Part shown: positions 33,976-43,484 of the stretch, in pieces
Layout of the letters: each line of letters starts with the position of its first letter
Position numbering within the stretch: the first letter of the stretch is position 1
Program-made: the position numbers and the translations under genes
Assembly: GCA_020638955.1 (NCBI GenBank)
Contig: JACKHO010000003.1
Coordinates: 62,001 to 126,000 of the forward strand
Origin: Planctomycetaceae bacterium
Lineage (GTDB): Bacteria; Planctomycetota; Planctomycetia; Planctomycetales; Planctomycetaceae
DNA length: 64,000 nt
Direction: 5' to 3'
The notes under the pieces: generated by a model
The model's database searches: none
Seen by the model: only the letters and a program-made list of their open reading frames with translations
What the model was told of the DNA's origin: nothing

Positions 33976-34561
33976 GGGTGACCAACTCCAAGCGTGATTT
34001 CTCTATTTGCCCCCTGCTCGCCCGTATGTCATTGTCACTTACGAAGATTCGTTCAACAAGTGGTTTTGCTGAAAATGGTGAAACAACAACGGAAAGTGGG
34101 ATCGTGGGAAGGGATTATCGTTCGGAACACTAAAGACGTCTTCAAGCCAACCCCCTCCATGAGTTGGTTCCTGCGGAAGAGGAACCAGTCCGTGTCGTGC
34201 TTCATCGGCATTAAGACAGGCAGATTTGGTTGTTCGGGAAAAGAATTCACATTAGGGCGGTTGTGGCGGTGCTTCGTGCGGCTGGTTGTAGGCGATTCCT
34301 CGCAGACTGGTCGCAGTATCGATACTGCCGAAACACGCCCGACAATTGGCAGGTTCCGAAGATTCGTCAAAGTCGACACAAGTCCTCGAATCCGAATCGC
34401 CGATACACCCGATACCGGGGCGTGCGAGCGTTCCTGGTGGTAGTTCCGTAGTGACTGTTTTCGGCAAATACTGCCGAAGTCCGAGAGCCGTTACCAGATT
34501 CATCGCAAACGTAATGCATTGTTTCGCCCCACATATTCGCTGCCTGATCAGGATGAGCCCG
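33976..34561. other. Divergent intergenic region with several inverted and direct repeats
   Basis: Upstream of the outer-membrane protein gene. It holds a hairpin at 34165-34187 (arms TGGTTCCT and AGGAACCA, no T tract), a 14-bp palindrome at 34314-34327, a hairpin at 34460-34478 (arms TTCGGCA and TGCCGAA), and a direct repeat ATACTGCCGAA at 34322-34332 and 34468-34478 that overlaps the last two. These look like operator elements. Confidence 0.5.
34314..34327. promoter_or_regulatory. 14-bp palindrome, candidate operator
   Basis: CAGTATCGATACTG is a perfect palindrome 235 bp upstream of the outer-membrane protein start. Its right half is part of an 11-bp direct repeat that recurs at 34468. Confidence 0.4.
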
Positions 34562-35938
34562 ATGACACGTTGGTATCCGGTAGTGCTTCTTGCTCTGTTA
34601 GGCTGGACCACCTCCTCAGCCATCGCTCAAGGACCATACGTTCCCGGAGGAATGGGACCTGGGTACTTTCCCGGGCCTCCGAATCCAGGGATGTACAGCG
34701 GGAATGGCTTTGGCCCGGCCTATACGCAGGAACTCGTACCCGACGTGTACGACCAGTTTGGTCGCGCCGGCCAGGGCGTGCAGCGTGTGAACCAGGGATT
34801 ATCTGGTGCATGGATTCGCACTGACTATTTGTTGTGGGACATCAGCCGACCTGGGGATAAGCTCATTGGTGCCCCCATGGCGACGCAAGACGCCAACTCG
34901 GCATTTTCCGCGTTCGATCCAGTAAACGGAATCCGGCTCGATGCACAGGGTTTGCCGGTTGTGGCCATCGTTCCCAACCTGGCTGGAACACAACTGCGAA
35001 ACACGAACGCCTCGATTATCGATTTGCCAACCGATAATCGTGCCTCGTTCGACCTGACGAATTCGGCTGACACCACCCAACTCAACGGGGCTCGCATTTC
35101 CGCTGGAGTCCCCATTGGTGAAGGTGTCTTTGAGGCCGAAGCTTGGGCTCTGCAGGAAGCCCAGAGTGACATCACTTTCAATCCCACCGTGTTGACGCTG
35201 AGTGGCGTGACGCTCATTCCCGCCCTGACTCTGCTAGATGGTGGCCTTCCCTCCGATTCCACCATGATTCTGTTCAGTGAAAGCTATCAGACAGTACTCA
35301 GTTCGAATTTGTGGGGAACAGAAGGCAACTGGGCGTTTGCAAACATGAATCCCGGTTCAAACCTGCAAATTACACCGTTGCTCGGTTTCCGGTACGCACG
35401 CTTTGGTGAAAAAATGAGCATTGCTGGTGCGGACATTCCAGACCCCATCAACGCTCCAGGAACTGTGCTGAACCACCGCATTCATTCAAGCATGTCCAAC
35501 CACATTTTTGGCCCGCAGGTGGGATTGAAAATGCAGTACGTCACTCCATTTGTGACAGTTGGATTCGAGCCAAAGCTGGCCGCCACCGTGAACCGCGCGA
35601 CGCAGGATCTTTCGACTCAGCAAATCTATCAGTCGGGAATCGATCCGGTAACGTTGCTTCCACTCGAAGATGCACGTCAATTGGGTGATCACTTCACTCA
35701 GTTCTCACCGACTCTCGACCTCTCAGTGTATGCCCGTGTCCACCTGACTCAGAACTTCTCGGTGCACTTTGGATACGACTACATGCTGACTGGTAGTGTT
35801 TATCGTGCGTACGACAACATCGCGTACCTCTCCCCAACAAGCCCCGGAACAGATGCACCGACAATCGGTCTAACGCGGGATCGGTCCACCATGACCGTTC
35901 ACGGCATCATGATTGGCGGCCAGTGGGACTTCTATTAG
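34562..35938 (+). CDS. Outer-membrane beta-barrel protein, BBP7-like
   Basis: About 459 residues. ATG at 34562 follows AGGA by 8 bases and gives a signal peptide (residues 1-20, ending SSAIAQ). A Gly/Pro-rich stretch (GPYVPGGMGPGYFPGPPNPG) precedes the barrel, which begins near WIRTDYLLWDIS, in keeping with planctomycete BBP7 outer-membrane proteins. Repeated amphipathic strands are visible (LQITPLLGFRYARFGEKM, VTPFVTVGFEPKLAATV, FSVHFGYDYMLTGSVYRAY) and the chain ends with FY, typical of barrel ends. Family assignment is by pattern, not by search. Confidence 0.75.
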   Translation: MTRWYPVVLLALLGWTTSSAIAQGPYVPGGMGPGYFPGPPNPGMYSGNGFGPAYTQELVPDVYDQFGRAGQGVQRVNQGLSGAWIRTDYLLWDISRPGDKLIGAPMATQDANSAFSAFDPVNGIRLDAQGLPVVAIVPNLAGTQLRNTNASIIDLPTDNRASFDLTNSADTTQLNGARISAGVPIGEGVFEAEAWALQEAQSDITFNPTVLTLSGVTLIPALTLLDGGLPSDSTMILFSESYQTVLSSNLWGTEGNWAFANMNPGSNLQITPLLGFRYARFGEKMSIAGADIPDPINAPGTVLNHRIHSSMSNHIFGPQVGLKMQYVTPFVTVGFEPKLAATVNRATQDLSTQQIYQSGIDPVTLLPLEDARQLGDHFTQFSPTLDLSVYARVHLTQNFSVHFGYDYMLTGSVYRAYDNIAYLSPTSPGTDAPTIGLTRDRSTMTVHGIMIGGQWDFY

Positions 35939-35969
35939 GGCTCGTTTGAGCAGTAACGAAAAACAGTTG

Positions 35970-36004
35970 AAGCGGTGACCGGTTGAGACCTGTCGCCGCT
36001 TTTT
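35970..36004 (+). terminator. Intrinsic terminator after the BBP7-like gene
   Basis: AAGCGG and CCGCTT form the outer stem with a longer imperfect inner stem; five T residues follow (GCTTTTTG). Confidence 0.7.
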
Positions 36005-36161
36005 GCATTCCGCCGTTTGGTGATTTCCTTTGCTGGCAAACAAGCGAAAAGGAGAAACGGTGTTTGCCCGGCAGATTTGCGAGTGGTACCATACTTTCAG
36101 GCGAGCAGATTTTGGTTGACTCTGTCTCCCTTCGCTGAGAACGGGAGACATTTGGACGCTT

Positions 36162-37181
36162 ATGGACATCCGTCAGAATCCGATTTTCATGGGATTTTCG
36201 ATGGGACGATGGTGGAACACCAACGTCCGCGTCAGTGCGTACTTTCCCGCCCTGGCGATTGTCCTGTGCGTTCAATTGGGACTCAAACTCGGATTGGCAG
36301 CTACCTTCGTGCTCTTCATGAGCATTCTGTTTCACGAGTTTTGCCACATCATTGCGGCGCGACGCACGGGCGGGTCGGGAGAAGAAATCCTCATTTGGCC
36401 ACTTGGCGGCCTGGCTTTTGTTCAACCGGGTGCTTCGTTTACGTCGCGATTCTGGACGCCAGCGGCGGGGCCGATTTCCAACCTCATCCTGTTCCTCGCT
36501 ACGTTGCCAGCGGTGCTGTATCACGGGGCGCCAGCCGGCACGTTTCATTTGATTTATGTGCCAAACCTTGAGTTGGTTCCCTCGACGCTGCTCCTCGATT
36601 TTCTGATTCTGATTTGCACTTTGAATCTAAAACTGACGGTGTTGAACCTGCTCCCGATTTACCCACTCGACGGGAGTCAAATGGCTACCGAGGTGGCTGC
36701 GCGGTACCATCCTCGCGAAATTGCGCGGCAGGGTGCTCTTTGGTTCAGTCTGTTCTTATGCATTGTGATGACCCTCATCGGAGCGATGCTGAACAGGCCT
36801 GAGCTTGGTCGCAACATGATGCCCCTCATTTATTTGGGGTTCACGCTCATGGTGTTCGGGATGTACGAGTTCCTCATGCATGCCCAACGGCGAGCCCTCG
36901 GAGACTGGATGGGTTCACAGGACGACACCTTCCTCGGCTACGACTTTTCCAAAGGATACGCCGCTTTTGATGAGGAAGACGAGTCACCCTCGGCGGCGGA
37001 AGTCAAACGACAGCAAGAGATTGAGGCGAAACGTCAGCGTGAGGAACAGGAGCGGGAGGAAATCCGCCAGCGGGTCGACGAACTGCTGGAGAAGGTCCAC
37101 CAGGGCGGATTGGACTCGTTGTCAGATGCGGAACGCCAGTTTCTAAGACTGGCAAGTAAAAAGTATCCCAGTCGCGGGTAG
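36162..37181 (+). CDS. M50-type site-2 protease family membrane protein
   Basis: 339 residues with four to six membrane helices. The zinc motif FHEFCH (HExxH, residues 58-62) lies in a hydrophobic helix, and the second metal motif NLLPIYPLDG carries Asp in the usual place near 165. These match site-2 proteases of the SpoIVFB/peptidase M50 group. The last 80 residues form a charged coiled coil (RQQEIEAKRQREEQEREEIRQ) ending with DELLEKVHQGGLDSLSDAERQFLRLASKKYP, a tail also known from rhomboid-family proteins. Substrate unknown. No anti-sigma gene is near it. Confidence 0.88.
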   Translation: MDIRQNPIFMGFSMGRWWNTNVRVSAYFPALAIVLCVQLGLKLGLAATFVLFMSILFHEFCHIIAARRTGGSGEEILIWPLGGLAFVQPGASFTSRFWTPAAGPISNLILFLATLPAVLYHGAPAGTFHLIYVPNLELVPSTLLLDFLILICTLNLKLTVLNLLPIYPLDGSQMATEVAARYHPREIARQGALWFSLFLCIVMTLIGAMLNRPELGRNMMPLIYLGFTLMVFGMYEFLMHAQRRALGDWMGSQDDTFLGYDFSKGYAAFDEEDESPSAAEVKRQQEIEAKRQREEQEREEIRQRVDELLEKVHQGGLDSLSDAERQFLRLASKKYPSRG

Positions 37182-37331
37182 CCGGGACTGGAGTTTCACC
37201 GTGCGACGCGGCGTGAGACCGCCTCAGTGAGTTTGCGTAAGTTGCGGCTGTCACGACTTGTTCTCAAATGTGCTACAGCTTACGATTCCACCCCTTTTTC
37301 ACTGTATTAATGAAGCGGAATTGAAACCGAA

Positions 37332-38102
37332 ATGCGTCGCTACCTGATTTCAGGCAATTGGAAAATGAACACGACCCGGGCCACCGGAGTCGAACTCGTC
37401 AAAGCCCTCGCCGCAGGCTGCGAAGGTGATGAGAGTGTGGACGTGCTGGTGTTTCCACCCGCACCATATCTCATTCCCATACTCGATGCCGTCAAAGGAA
37501 CATCCATCCAGGTCGGCGCGCAGAACGCATACTTCGAGGAGCCCGGGGCTTATACCGGCGAAGTCGGTCTCGAAATGCTGCAGGATATTGGCTGCGAAAC
37601 CCTGCTCGTCGGTCACAGCGAACGTCGCCACGTGTTTGGGGAGACCGACGAACTCCTCAATCGTAAGGTGAAGGTAGCCTTGGACAAAGGTTTCCGCGTC
37701 GTGTTGTGTGTCGGCGAGTTGCTGAGCGAACGCCAGGACGACCGTACCAACGAAGTTCTCGATACACAAATGGCAGGCGGCCTGAAGGACGTCACTGCCG
37801 AGCAGCTCGGGCAGGTGGTCATTGCCTACGAGCCGGTTTGGGCCATTGGCACCGGACACACAGCGAGCCCCGAACAAGCCGATGCAGCACATGCCAATAT
37901 TCGTGGCTGGCTGGCGACGAATTACAGTACTGATGCAGCTGAAGCCATGCAGATTCTGTACGGTGGAAGCGTCAAAGCGGACAACGCAGCAGAGTTGCTT
38001 GGTCAGCCCAATGTGGACGGAGCGCTTGTTGGCGGTGCCAGCTTGAAGGCTTCGGCGTTTCTCCCAATCATCCAGGCAGGTATTGCTGCCACAAAAGGAT
38101 AA
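37332..38102 (+). CDS. tpiA: Triosephosphate isomerase
   Basis: Interconverts dihydroxyacetone phosphate and glyceraldehyde 3-phosphate. Standard 256 residues: GNWKMN at 8-13 with the active-site Lys, LVGHSERR with His near 96, AYEPVWAIGTG with Glu near 168, and ILYGGSVK. All catalytic residues are present. It lies 54 bp before secG on the same strand. Confidence 0.98.
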   Translation: MRRYLISGNWKMNTTRATGVELVKALAAGCEGDESVDVLVFPPAPYLIPILDAVKGTSIQVGAQNAYFEEPGAYTGEVGLEMLQDIGCETLLVGHSERRHVFGETDELLNRKVKVALDKGFRVVLCVGELLSERQDDRTNEVLDTQMAGGLKDVTAEQLGQVVIAYEPVWAIGTGHTASPEQADAAHANIRGWLATNYSTDAAEAMQILYGGSVKADNAAELLGQPNVDGALVGGASLKASAFLPIIQAGIAATKG

Positions 38103-38155
38103 AACCTGTCGTATCTTACGGCTCAGGTTCATTGAATCATTCGAAAGGAACTGAC

Positions 38156-38800
38156 GTGATTGGCAACATTTTGCTGACCCTGCTGACCGTGCTGGGGATG
38201 TTCATGATTTTGATCATCTTGCTGCAGCGTGGTCGCGGCGGTGGGCTGGCTGGCGCATTCGGCGGTGCTGGTGGACAAAGTGCGTTCGGCACAAAAGCTG
38301 GTGACGTGTTCACCAAAATTACCGTTGGTGTCGCCATTGTATGGGTGCTGCTGGCCGGAATTTCGGGGTTGGTGCTGCGTGCCAATCAGGAAAGCGATGT
38401 CGCTAAGGAAGTACTCGGTTCCGGCGAGGTGATCGCCACTGAGGACGAAGAAAGCGACGAAACCGGTTTGAACCTCGATCCCATCGCGCCTCCTCCTTCA
38501 TCTGGTTCAGGCCTGACGTTGCCCGAGACAACCACCGGAACTGAGCCCGAAGGTGGAACTTCTACCGAGCCTCCGGCTGAAGATAAAAAGGATGCACCGG
38601 CCGATCCTGAGTCGACTGAAGCAGCCAAGCCAGCCGAAGGTGCACCAACTGAGAAAGCCACCGAAGGTGAAGCTGCTCCGGCTGCTGAGGGCACTCCTGC
38701 TGAAACAACCGAAAAACCTGCTGAAGAAAAGCCAGCAGAAGAAGCACCTGCCGAATCAGCAGAAACGCCTGCTGAGACGGCTGAGCCCGCCGCGAACTAA
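38156..38800 (+). CDS. secG: Protein translocase subunit SecG with long Pro/Ala/Glu tail
   Basis: GTG at 38156 is chosen since AAGGA precedes it by about 6 bases; it gives MIGNILLTLLTVLGMFMILIILLQ, the first SecG helix, then GRGGGLAGAFGGAGGQSAFGTKAGDVF (the conserved loop) and a second helix. Normal SecG has about 70-110 residues; this one has 214. The extra 120 residues are low complexity, rich in Pro, Ala, Glu and Thr (ETTEKPAEEKPAEEAPAES), and should lie outside the membrane. Such tails are known in planctomycetes. The gene lies directly after tpiA. Confidence 0.88.
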   Translation: MIGNILLTLLTVLGMFMILIILLQRGRGGGLAGAFGGAGGQSAFGTKAGDVFTKITVGVAIVWVLLAGISGLVLRANQESDVAKEVLGSGEVIATEDEESDETGLNLDPIAPPPSSGSGLTLPETTTGTEPEGGTSTEPPAEDKKDAPADPESTEAAKPAEGAPTEKATEGEAAPAAEGTPAETTEKPAEEKPAEEAPAESAETPAETAEPAAN

Positions 38801-38870
38801 TCCGACGAGACGCTGTTTCGATAAGTATCCTGCCGCCGTTTTCGCATGAACGGGGAACCGGAGAGATTTC

Positions 38871-39752
38871 ATGCTGCTCAGCATGACGGGGCATGGAGAT
38901 GCCTGTGGTCAGAACGACCTGATTTCAGTATCCATCGAAATTCGCAGTGTCAACAATCGACACCTGAAGGTTTCGTTTCGTTGCCCCGATGCGTTCCTCG
39001 CGTTGGAGTCTCAGGTTGAGAAAGTCATTCGCACCCGAGTGAATCGGGGGAGTATGAATGTGTCGCTGTACGTACAGCGACTCGACAAGAAGCAGCTCAA
39101 TCAATTACAGACCGACGTTCTGGAAGGTTACTGGGAGCAACTTCGGAGTGTCGGTAGCCGAATTGGCATGACACCTGCCGACAATCTGGCCCAGCTGCTC
39201 TCGCTTCCTGGCGTCGTTAACGAAGGCAGCGCGAAACTGCTTCAGGAGCACGACTGGCCGCTGGTCGAGTCAGTTCTAAATGAGGCAGTTGAGCGGCTCC
39301 AGGAGTTTCGGGCACAGGAAGGGGCTAATATGGTTGCCGAGTTGCGAGAACTCGGGGGCCAAATCGAACAGTTTGTGGACGATATTCAAACTCGCGCCCC
39401 CAGCGTGGTTTCGGAGTATCGGGAACGGCTCAAAACTCGCCTGGCTGATTTAACTCGTGGCTCCGACATCCAGTGGGATGACAAAGACCTGCTGCGGGAA
39501 ATGAGCCTGTTTGCGGACCGTTGCGACATCACAGAAGAGCTTTCCCGGCTTCGTTCGCATTTGAAGCAGTACGACGGACTGCTGGTGAGCGAGGCGTCGT
39601 CCGGGCGGAAGCTCGACTTCCTGTGCCAGGAATTCTTCCGTGAGGTAAATACCATTGGCTCCAAGGCCAATGACGCGGCTGTTTCGCATTTGGTTTTGGA
39701 AGCGAAGGCCGTCATCGAGAAAATCCGGGAAATCGTGCAAAACGTCGAATGA
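38871..39752 (+). CDS. YicC family endoribonuclease
   Basis: 293 residues opening MLLSMTGHGDA and EIRSVNNRHLKVSFRCPD, the N-terminal YicC motif, with the C-terminal DUF1732-type region (REMSLFADRCDITEELSRLRSHLKQY ... GRKLDFLCQEFFREVNTIGSKAND). YicC proteins are now regarded as endoribonucleases acting on RNA such as sRNAs. The gene starts 70 bp after secG. Confidence 0.93.
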   Translation: MLLSMTGHGDACGQNDLISVSIEIRSVNNRHLKVSFRCPDAFLALESQVEKVIRTRVNRGSMNVSLYVQRLDKKQLNQLQTDVLEGYWEQLRSVGSRIGMTPADNLAQLLSLPGVVNEGSAKLLQEHDWPLVESVLNEAVERLQEFRAQEGANMVAELRELGGQIEQFVDDIQTRAPSVVSEYRERLKTRLADLTRGSDIQWDDKDLLREMSLFADRCDITEELSRLRSHLKQYDGLLVSEASSGRKLDFLCQEFFREVNTIGSKANDAAVSHLVLEAKAVIEKIREIVQNVE

Positions 39753-39874
39753 CCGACATGTTGCCATTTCGATGGAAATCCGCAGGCGGTTCGTACTGGA
39801 AAGATGCGAAAGGGGTTGTTATCCTCCGCCGTTTCAAGCGATTTTCACTGTAAGCGTGTTGCGGAATTGTTGTC

Positions 39875-40132
39875 ATGAAAGAAGGCATCCACCCCGACTA
39901 TCATCCCGTTGTCTTCCACGATGTGGGAGCCGATTACAAGTTTCTGACGAAGTCCACTCTGACTTCGAAAGAGACCATCCAATGGGAAGATGGTGAGACG
40001 TATCCTCTGATCACCGTTGATATTAGTGCTGCATCGCACCCGTTCTTCACGGGTAAAATGAAGTACGTCGACGCTGCTGGTCGCGTCGAGAAGTTCCAGA
40101 AGAAGTACGGCTGGGGCAAGAAAGAGGAATAG
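39875..40132 (+). CDS. rpmE2: Ribosomal protein bL31, type B
   Basis: 85 residues, starting MKEGIHPDYHPVVFHDVGADYKF, with SHPFFTGKMKYVDAAGRVEKFQKKYG, the bL31 signature. The zinc-binding cysteines of type A are absent, as expected for the zinc-independent type B. A terminator-like hairpin follows. No adjacent ribosomal genes. Confidence 0.95.
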   Translation: MKEGIHPDYHPVVFHDVGADYKFLTKSTLTSKETIQWEDGETYPLITVDISAASHPFFTGKMKYVDAAGRVEKFQKKYGWGKKEE

Positions 40133-40180
40133 GTTGCGGGCAAGCCCCCGCACCATGTTGGCGCCATTGCGTGAATAATC

Positions 40181-40217
40181 AGGGGGACGTTCCTCATTGG
40201 GGGACGCCCTCTTTTTT
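40181..40217 (+). terminator. Probable terminator of the bL31 gene
   Basis: An imperfect stem (AGGGGGACG and ACGCCCT with mismatches) precedes TTTTTT. Stem quality is moderate. Confidence 0.5.
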
Positions 40218-40335
40218 CGTAACCGGAGTGCTCCGTGTCTTTTGCTGCTTTACCACTGCCATTTCATTAGCACCTTTGCCGGTGCGGTTATGGTTGATGT
40301 ACGCAGTTTTTCAAAGTCACAAAGGGTGAACACTC

Positions 40336-41409
40336 ATGTTTCCAACATTACAGGCCAAGCTGGATCGGTTCGAGGAGCTGGAGCAGTCGCTTCAGGATCC
40401 TGAGGTGCTTTCGAACTCTACCAAGCTCGTTGAAATTCAGCGGGAGTACGGTGGCCTCCGCAAGGTCGCCGAAGCAATGCGTCAGTTCCACGCATTGCAG
40501 GACGACATTTCCGTCGCTAAGGAAATGCTGGAGTCGGAAACCGACGCCGCGTCTCGCGAATACGCTCAGTCCGAACTGGACGAGCTGCAAAAGCAATTCG
40601 AGGCGCTGTCACAGGAACTCGAAGACATTGTCATCTCGGGCGATTCCATTACCCGCGGCGGTCTCATTATGGAAATCCGGGCAGGCACCGGTGGAGATGA
40701 AGCGGCCCTGTTTGCTGGCGACCTGTACAATATGTACTCCCGGTTCGTCGAAGAACGCGGTTGGAAAATGGAAATCATGGAGTCGCACGCCGGGGAAATG
40801 GGTGGCTTCAAGGAAATCGTCTTTTCCGTCGCCGGGGAAGGAGCGTTTCACCAGCTCCAGTTTGAGAGCGGCGGCCACCGCGTTCAGCGTGTTCCGGAAA
40901 CGGAAACCCAGGGACGCATTCACACCAGTGCGGCGACCGTTGCTGTCCTTCCAGAGGCAACCGAGTTTGAACTCGAAATCCGGGACGAGGATTTGAAGGT
41001 CGACACCATGCGGGCTGGTGGTCCTGGTGGTCAGAAGGTGAACAAGACGGAAAGCGCCGTCCGCATTACGCACATTCCAACGGGCATTGTCGTGAAGTGC
41101 CAGGACGAAAAGAGCCAGCACAAAAACCGCGCTAAGGCCATGCGTGTGTTGCGCGGTCGTATTCTCGAAGCGGAACAGGCCCGCATCGCGGAAGAGAAAG
41201 CCGAACATCGTCGCACGCTCGTCGGATCCGGCGACCGCAGCGACCGCATTCGCACCTACAACTTCCCACAAGGCCGCGTGACAGACCATCGCATCGGACT
41301 GACGCTCTATAAAATCGATCAAATCATGCTGGGCCAGCTCGACGAGCTCATCGACGCCATGCTCCAGTTCGACCGCGAAGAAAAACTCCGCGGCGGCACA
41401 GCGAACTAA
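40336..41409 (+). CDS. prfA: Peptide chain release factor 1
   Basis: 357 residues, normal for RF1, releasing peptides at UAA and UAG. The GGQ motif is in AGGPGGQKVNKTESAVRITH at about 230-240, and HRVQRVPETETQGRIHTS precedes it. SD AGGGTGA lies 7 bases before the ATG. It is separated from its usual partner prmC, not seen here. Confidence 0.97.
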   Translation: MFPTLQAKLDRFEELEQSLQDPEVLSNSTKLVEIQREYGGLRKVAEAMRQFHALQDDISVAKEMLESETDAASREYAQSELDELQKQFEALSQELEDIVISGDSITRGGLIMEIRAGTGGDEAALFAGDLYNMYSRFVEERGWKMEIMESHAGEMGGFKEIVFSVAGEGAFHQLQFESGGHRVQRVPETETQGRIHTSAATVAVLPEATEFELEIRDEDLKVDTMRAGGPGGQKVNKTESAVRITHIPTGIVVKCQDEKSQHKNRAKAMRVLRGRILEAEQARIAEEKAEHRRTLVGSGDRSDRIRTYNFPQGRVTDHRIGLTLYKIDQIMLGQLDELIDAMLQFDREEKLRGGTAN

Positions 41410-41495
41410 TCTCACTCGCAACAGGGGTGCATGTTCGTCGGTTTCGTGGTGTGGCATGATGGTGCGAGTTGTGCCGTGCCGTCTATACTGAAGAC

Positions 41496-41903
41496 ATGTC
41501 CAGCACGGTTTCACAGACTGCATCTCCTCCAGCGCGACCGAAGCGACAGCGGCTTGCGTGGTCGGCAATGGCGGCACTGGGATGTGCCGCACTCGCGACC
41601 TTGCTCACACTTTTCTTTCTCGGGGCCTACGTTTATCTGCGCGTTGCACAGCCCTCGAATTTGAACGACTCGCTTCTGTTGCTCGCTTCTGGTGCCGGGG
41701 TGTGTATCGCGCCGGTGGTGACGATGGTCGGCTTCCTGGCTAGCTTGATTGCATTGCTGCAGCGAAACGGTTCCAAATTCCTCCCGTTGGTTGCAATCGT
41801 CGTCAATGGCCTACTCATGGTAGGGCTGATACTGTTGCTTGTTGATGCGGACGATGTTCGGCTAATCTTCCGTATGCTTATGCGATTTCTGTTTCAGAAC
41901 TGA
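41496..41903 (+). CDS. Small integral membrane protein
   Basis: 135 residues from ATG 41496. Polar Pro/Arg/Lys-rich N-terminus, then three hydrophobic segments (about 25-47, 58-85 and 95-115). No family is recognised. It ends 9 bases before the aminotransferase gene, so cotranscription with it is likely. Confidence 0.6.
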   Translation: MSSTVSQTASPPARPKRQRLAWSAMAALGCAALATLLTLFFLGAYVYLRVAQPSNLNDSLLLLASGAGVCIAPVVTMVGFLASLIALLQRNGSKFLPLVAIVVNGLLMVGLILLLVDADDVRLIFRMLMRFLFQN

Positions 41904-41912
41904 CTGCATCCA

Positions 41913-43082
41913 ATGACACTTCCTGCACGCACTGCACCTCCCGAACGCATTCTGATGGGCCCCGGCCCCAGCGACACTCCCGCCCGCGTACTGTCGGCGC
42001 TCGCCGGGCCTGTCGTCGGCCACCTCGATCCTTTCTTCCTGAAAGTGATGGACGAAACGCAGCAAATGTTGCGGCAGGTGTTCCGGACGGAGAATAAACT
42101 GACCCTCGCTGTGAGCGGTACCGGTAGTGCCGGTATGGAAGCATGCGTCGTCAATCTCATTGAGCCCGGCGACAAAATGCTGATTGGCGTGAACGGCGTA
42201 TTCGGCGGTCGTATGAAAGACGTCGCCGAACGCATCGGAGCGGAAGTCATTACGCTGACCCGTCCCTTCGGCGAAGTCTTCAGCACTGAGGAGATCGCGG
42301 CGGCCGTGGCCGAACACAAACCAAAGGTTGTTGGCCTCGTGCATGCGGAAACATCCACAGGTGCCCTTCAGCCGCTCGAAGAAATCTCCAAGGTCGTCCA
42401 CGCCGCTGGTGGCCTGCTGCTGGTGGACTGCGTGACTTCACTCGGCGGCTTGCCCGTGGAAATCGACAAGTGGCAAATCGACGCCGCCTATTCTGGAACG
42501 CAAAAGTGCTTGAGCTGTCCACCCGGACTGGCGCCCGTCACATTCAGCGAACGCGCCGTCGCGGCAATGGACGCGCGCACCACGAAGGTGTCGAGCTGGT
42601 ATCTCGACATGTCGATGGTCCGCAATTACTGGAGCAATCAGTCGCGTGCGTACCATCACACGGCGCCCATCAGCATGAACTATGCCCTGCATGAAGCGCT
42701 CCGGGTTGTTCTCGAAGAAGGTCTGGACAACCGCTTTGTCAGACATCGCGAAAACCATTTGGCGCTTTGCCGTGGCCTGCAGGCGATGGGAATTCAATAT
42801 GCCGTCGAAGAACAGTTTCGGTTGCCCATGCTGAACGCCGTGTTCATTCCTGAAGGTGTGGACGACAAGCAAGTGCGGTCGCGCTTGTTGAATGAGTTTG
42901 GAATTGAAATTGGCGGCGGCCTGGGGCCAATGGCCGGAAAAACGTGGCGCATTGGTCTGATGGGGGCTGCCTGCACCAAGCGGAACGTGTTGTTGTTCCT
43001 CGCCGCACTGGAAGATTGTCTGCGAGATGCTGGCTGCGAAGTTACGCCGGGCGCTGGCGTGGCCGCAGCATACCGTGAGTAG
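41913..43082 (+). CDS. Class V aminotransferase (alanine-glyoxylate aminotransferase-like)
   Basis: PLP-dependent transaminase, 389 residues. Opening PERILMGPGPSDTPARVL, conserved SGTGSAGMEACVVNL near 70, ETSTGALQPL, LLVDCVTSLGG and the PLP-lysine in SGTQKCLSCPPG near 205. This is the alanine-glyoxylate / serine-glyoxylate aminotransferase group (SgaA-like). It may serve photorespiratory or C1/serine metabolism, which would match the H4MPT signals in this window, though that is inference. Confidence 0.88.
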   Translation: MTLPARTAPPERILMGPGPSDTPARVLSALAGPVVGHLDPFFLKVMDETQQMLRQVFRTENKLTLAVSGTGSAGMEACVVNLIEPGDKMLIGVNGVFGGRMKDVAERIGAEVITLTRPFGEVFSTEEIAAAVAEHKPKVVGLVHAETSTGALQPLEEISKVVHAAGGLLLVDCVTSLGGLPVEIDKWQIDAAYSGTQKCLSCPPGLAPVTFSERAVAAMDARTTKVSSWYLDMSMVRNYWSNQSRAYHHTAPISMNYALHEALRVVLEEGLDNRFVRHRENHLALCRGLQAMGIQYAVEEQFRLPMLNAVFIPEGVDDKQVRSRLLNEFGIEIGGGLGPMAGKTWRIGLMGAACTKRNVLLFLAALEDCLRDAGCEVTPGAGVAAAYRE

Positions 43083-43130
43083 ATCAACGGAAATTATCCA
43101 TCCGAATTGGGGCGCACCGGAAAGAGTCAA

Positions 43131-43460
43131 ATGGCACACACGACTGACACCCTCGACCAGGTCAAACAGCGGCTCGCCCAAAATGAAGCCGTGCTCATTG
43201 ATGTCCGCGAGCAGGACGAATGGAATGAAGGACACCTCGCGGCCGCCAGGTTGGTCCCACTCAGTGAGTTGAAGGCGGGCGTGAACGGTGATGAACTGGC
43301 GCAGCGCGTTCCAAAAGATCAAATTGTGTATTGCCACTGCCGTTCAGGAGGACGTGTCCTGCCTGCGTCAGGTATCCTGCAGCAACTGGGGTACGACATC
43401 AGGCCGCTCAAGGCTGGATATGCGGACCTCGTGAACGCAGGATTTGAAAAAGCCACTTAA
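43131..43460 (+). CDS. Rhodanese-domain protein
   Basis: 109 residues, single rhodanese domain: AVLIDVREQDEWNEGHLAAARLVP, and active-site loop CRSGGR with Cys70. ATG at 43131 is used. It should transfer sulfane sulfur. It lies between the aminotransferase gene and a membrane protein gene on the same strand. Confidence 0.85.
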   Translation: MAHTTDTLDQVKQRLAQNEAVLIDVREQDEWNEGHLAAARLVPLSELKAGVNGDELAQRVPKDQIVYCHCRSGGRVLPASGILQQLGYDIRPLKAGYADLVNAGFEKAT

Positions 43461-43484
43461 CGGCACTCAACCCAATGGGATGAC

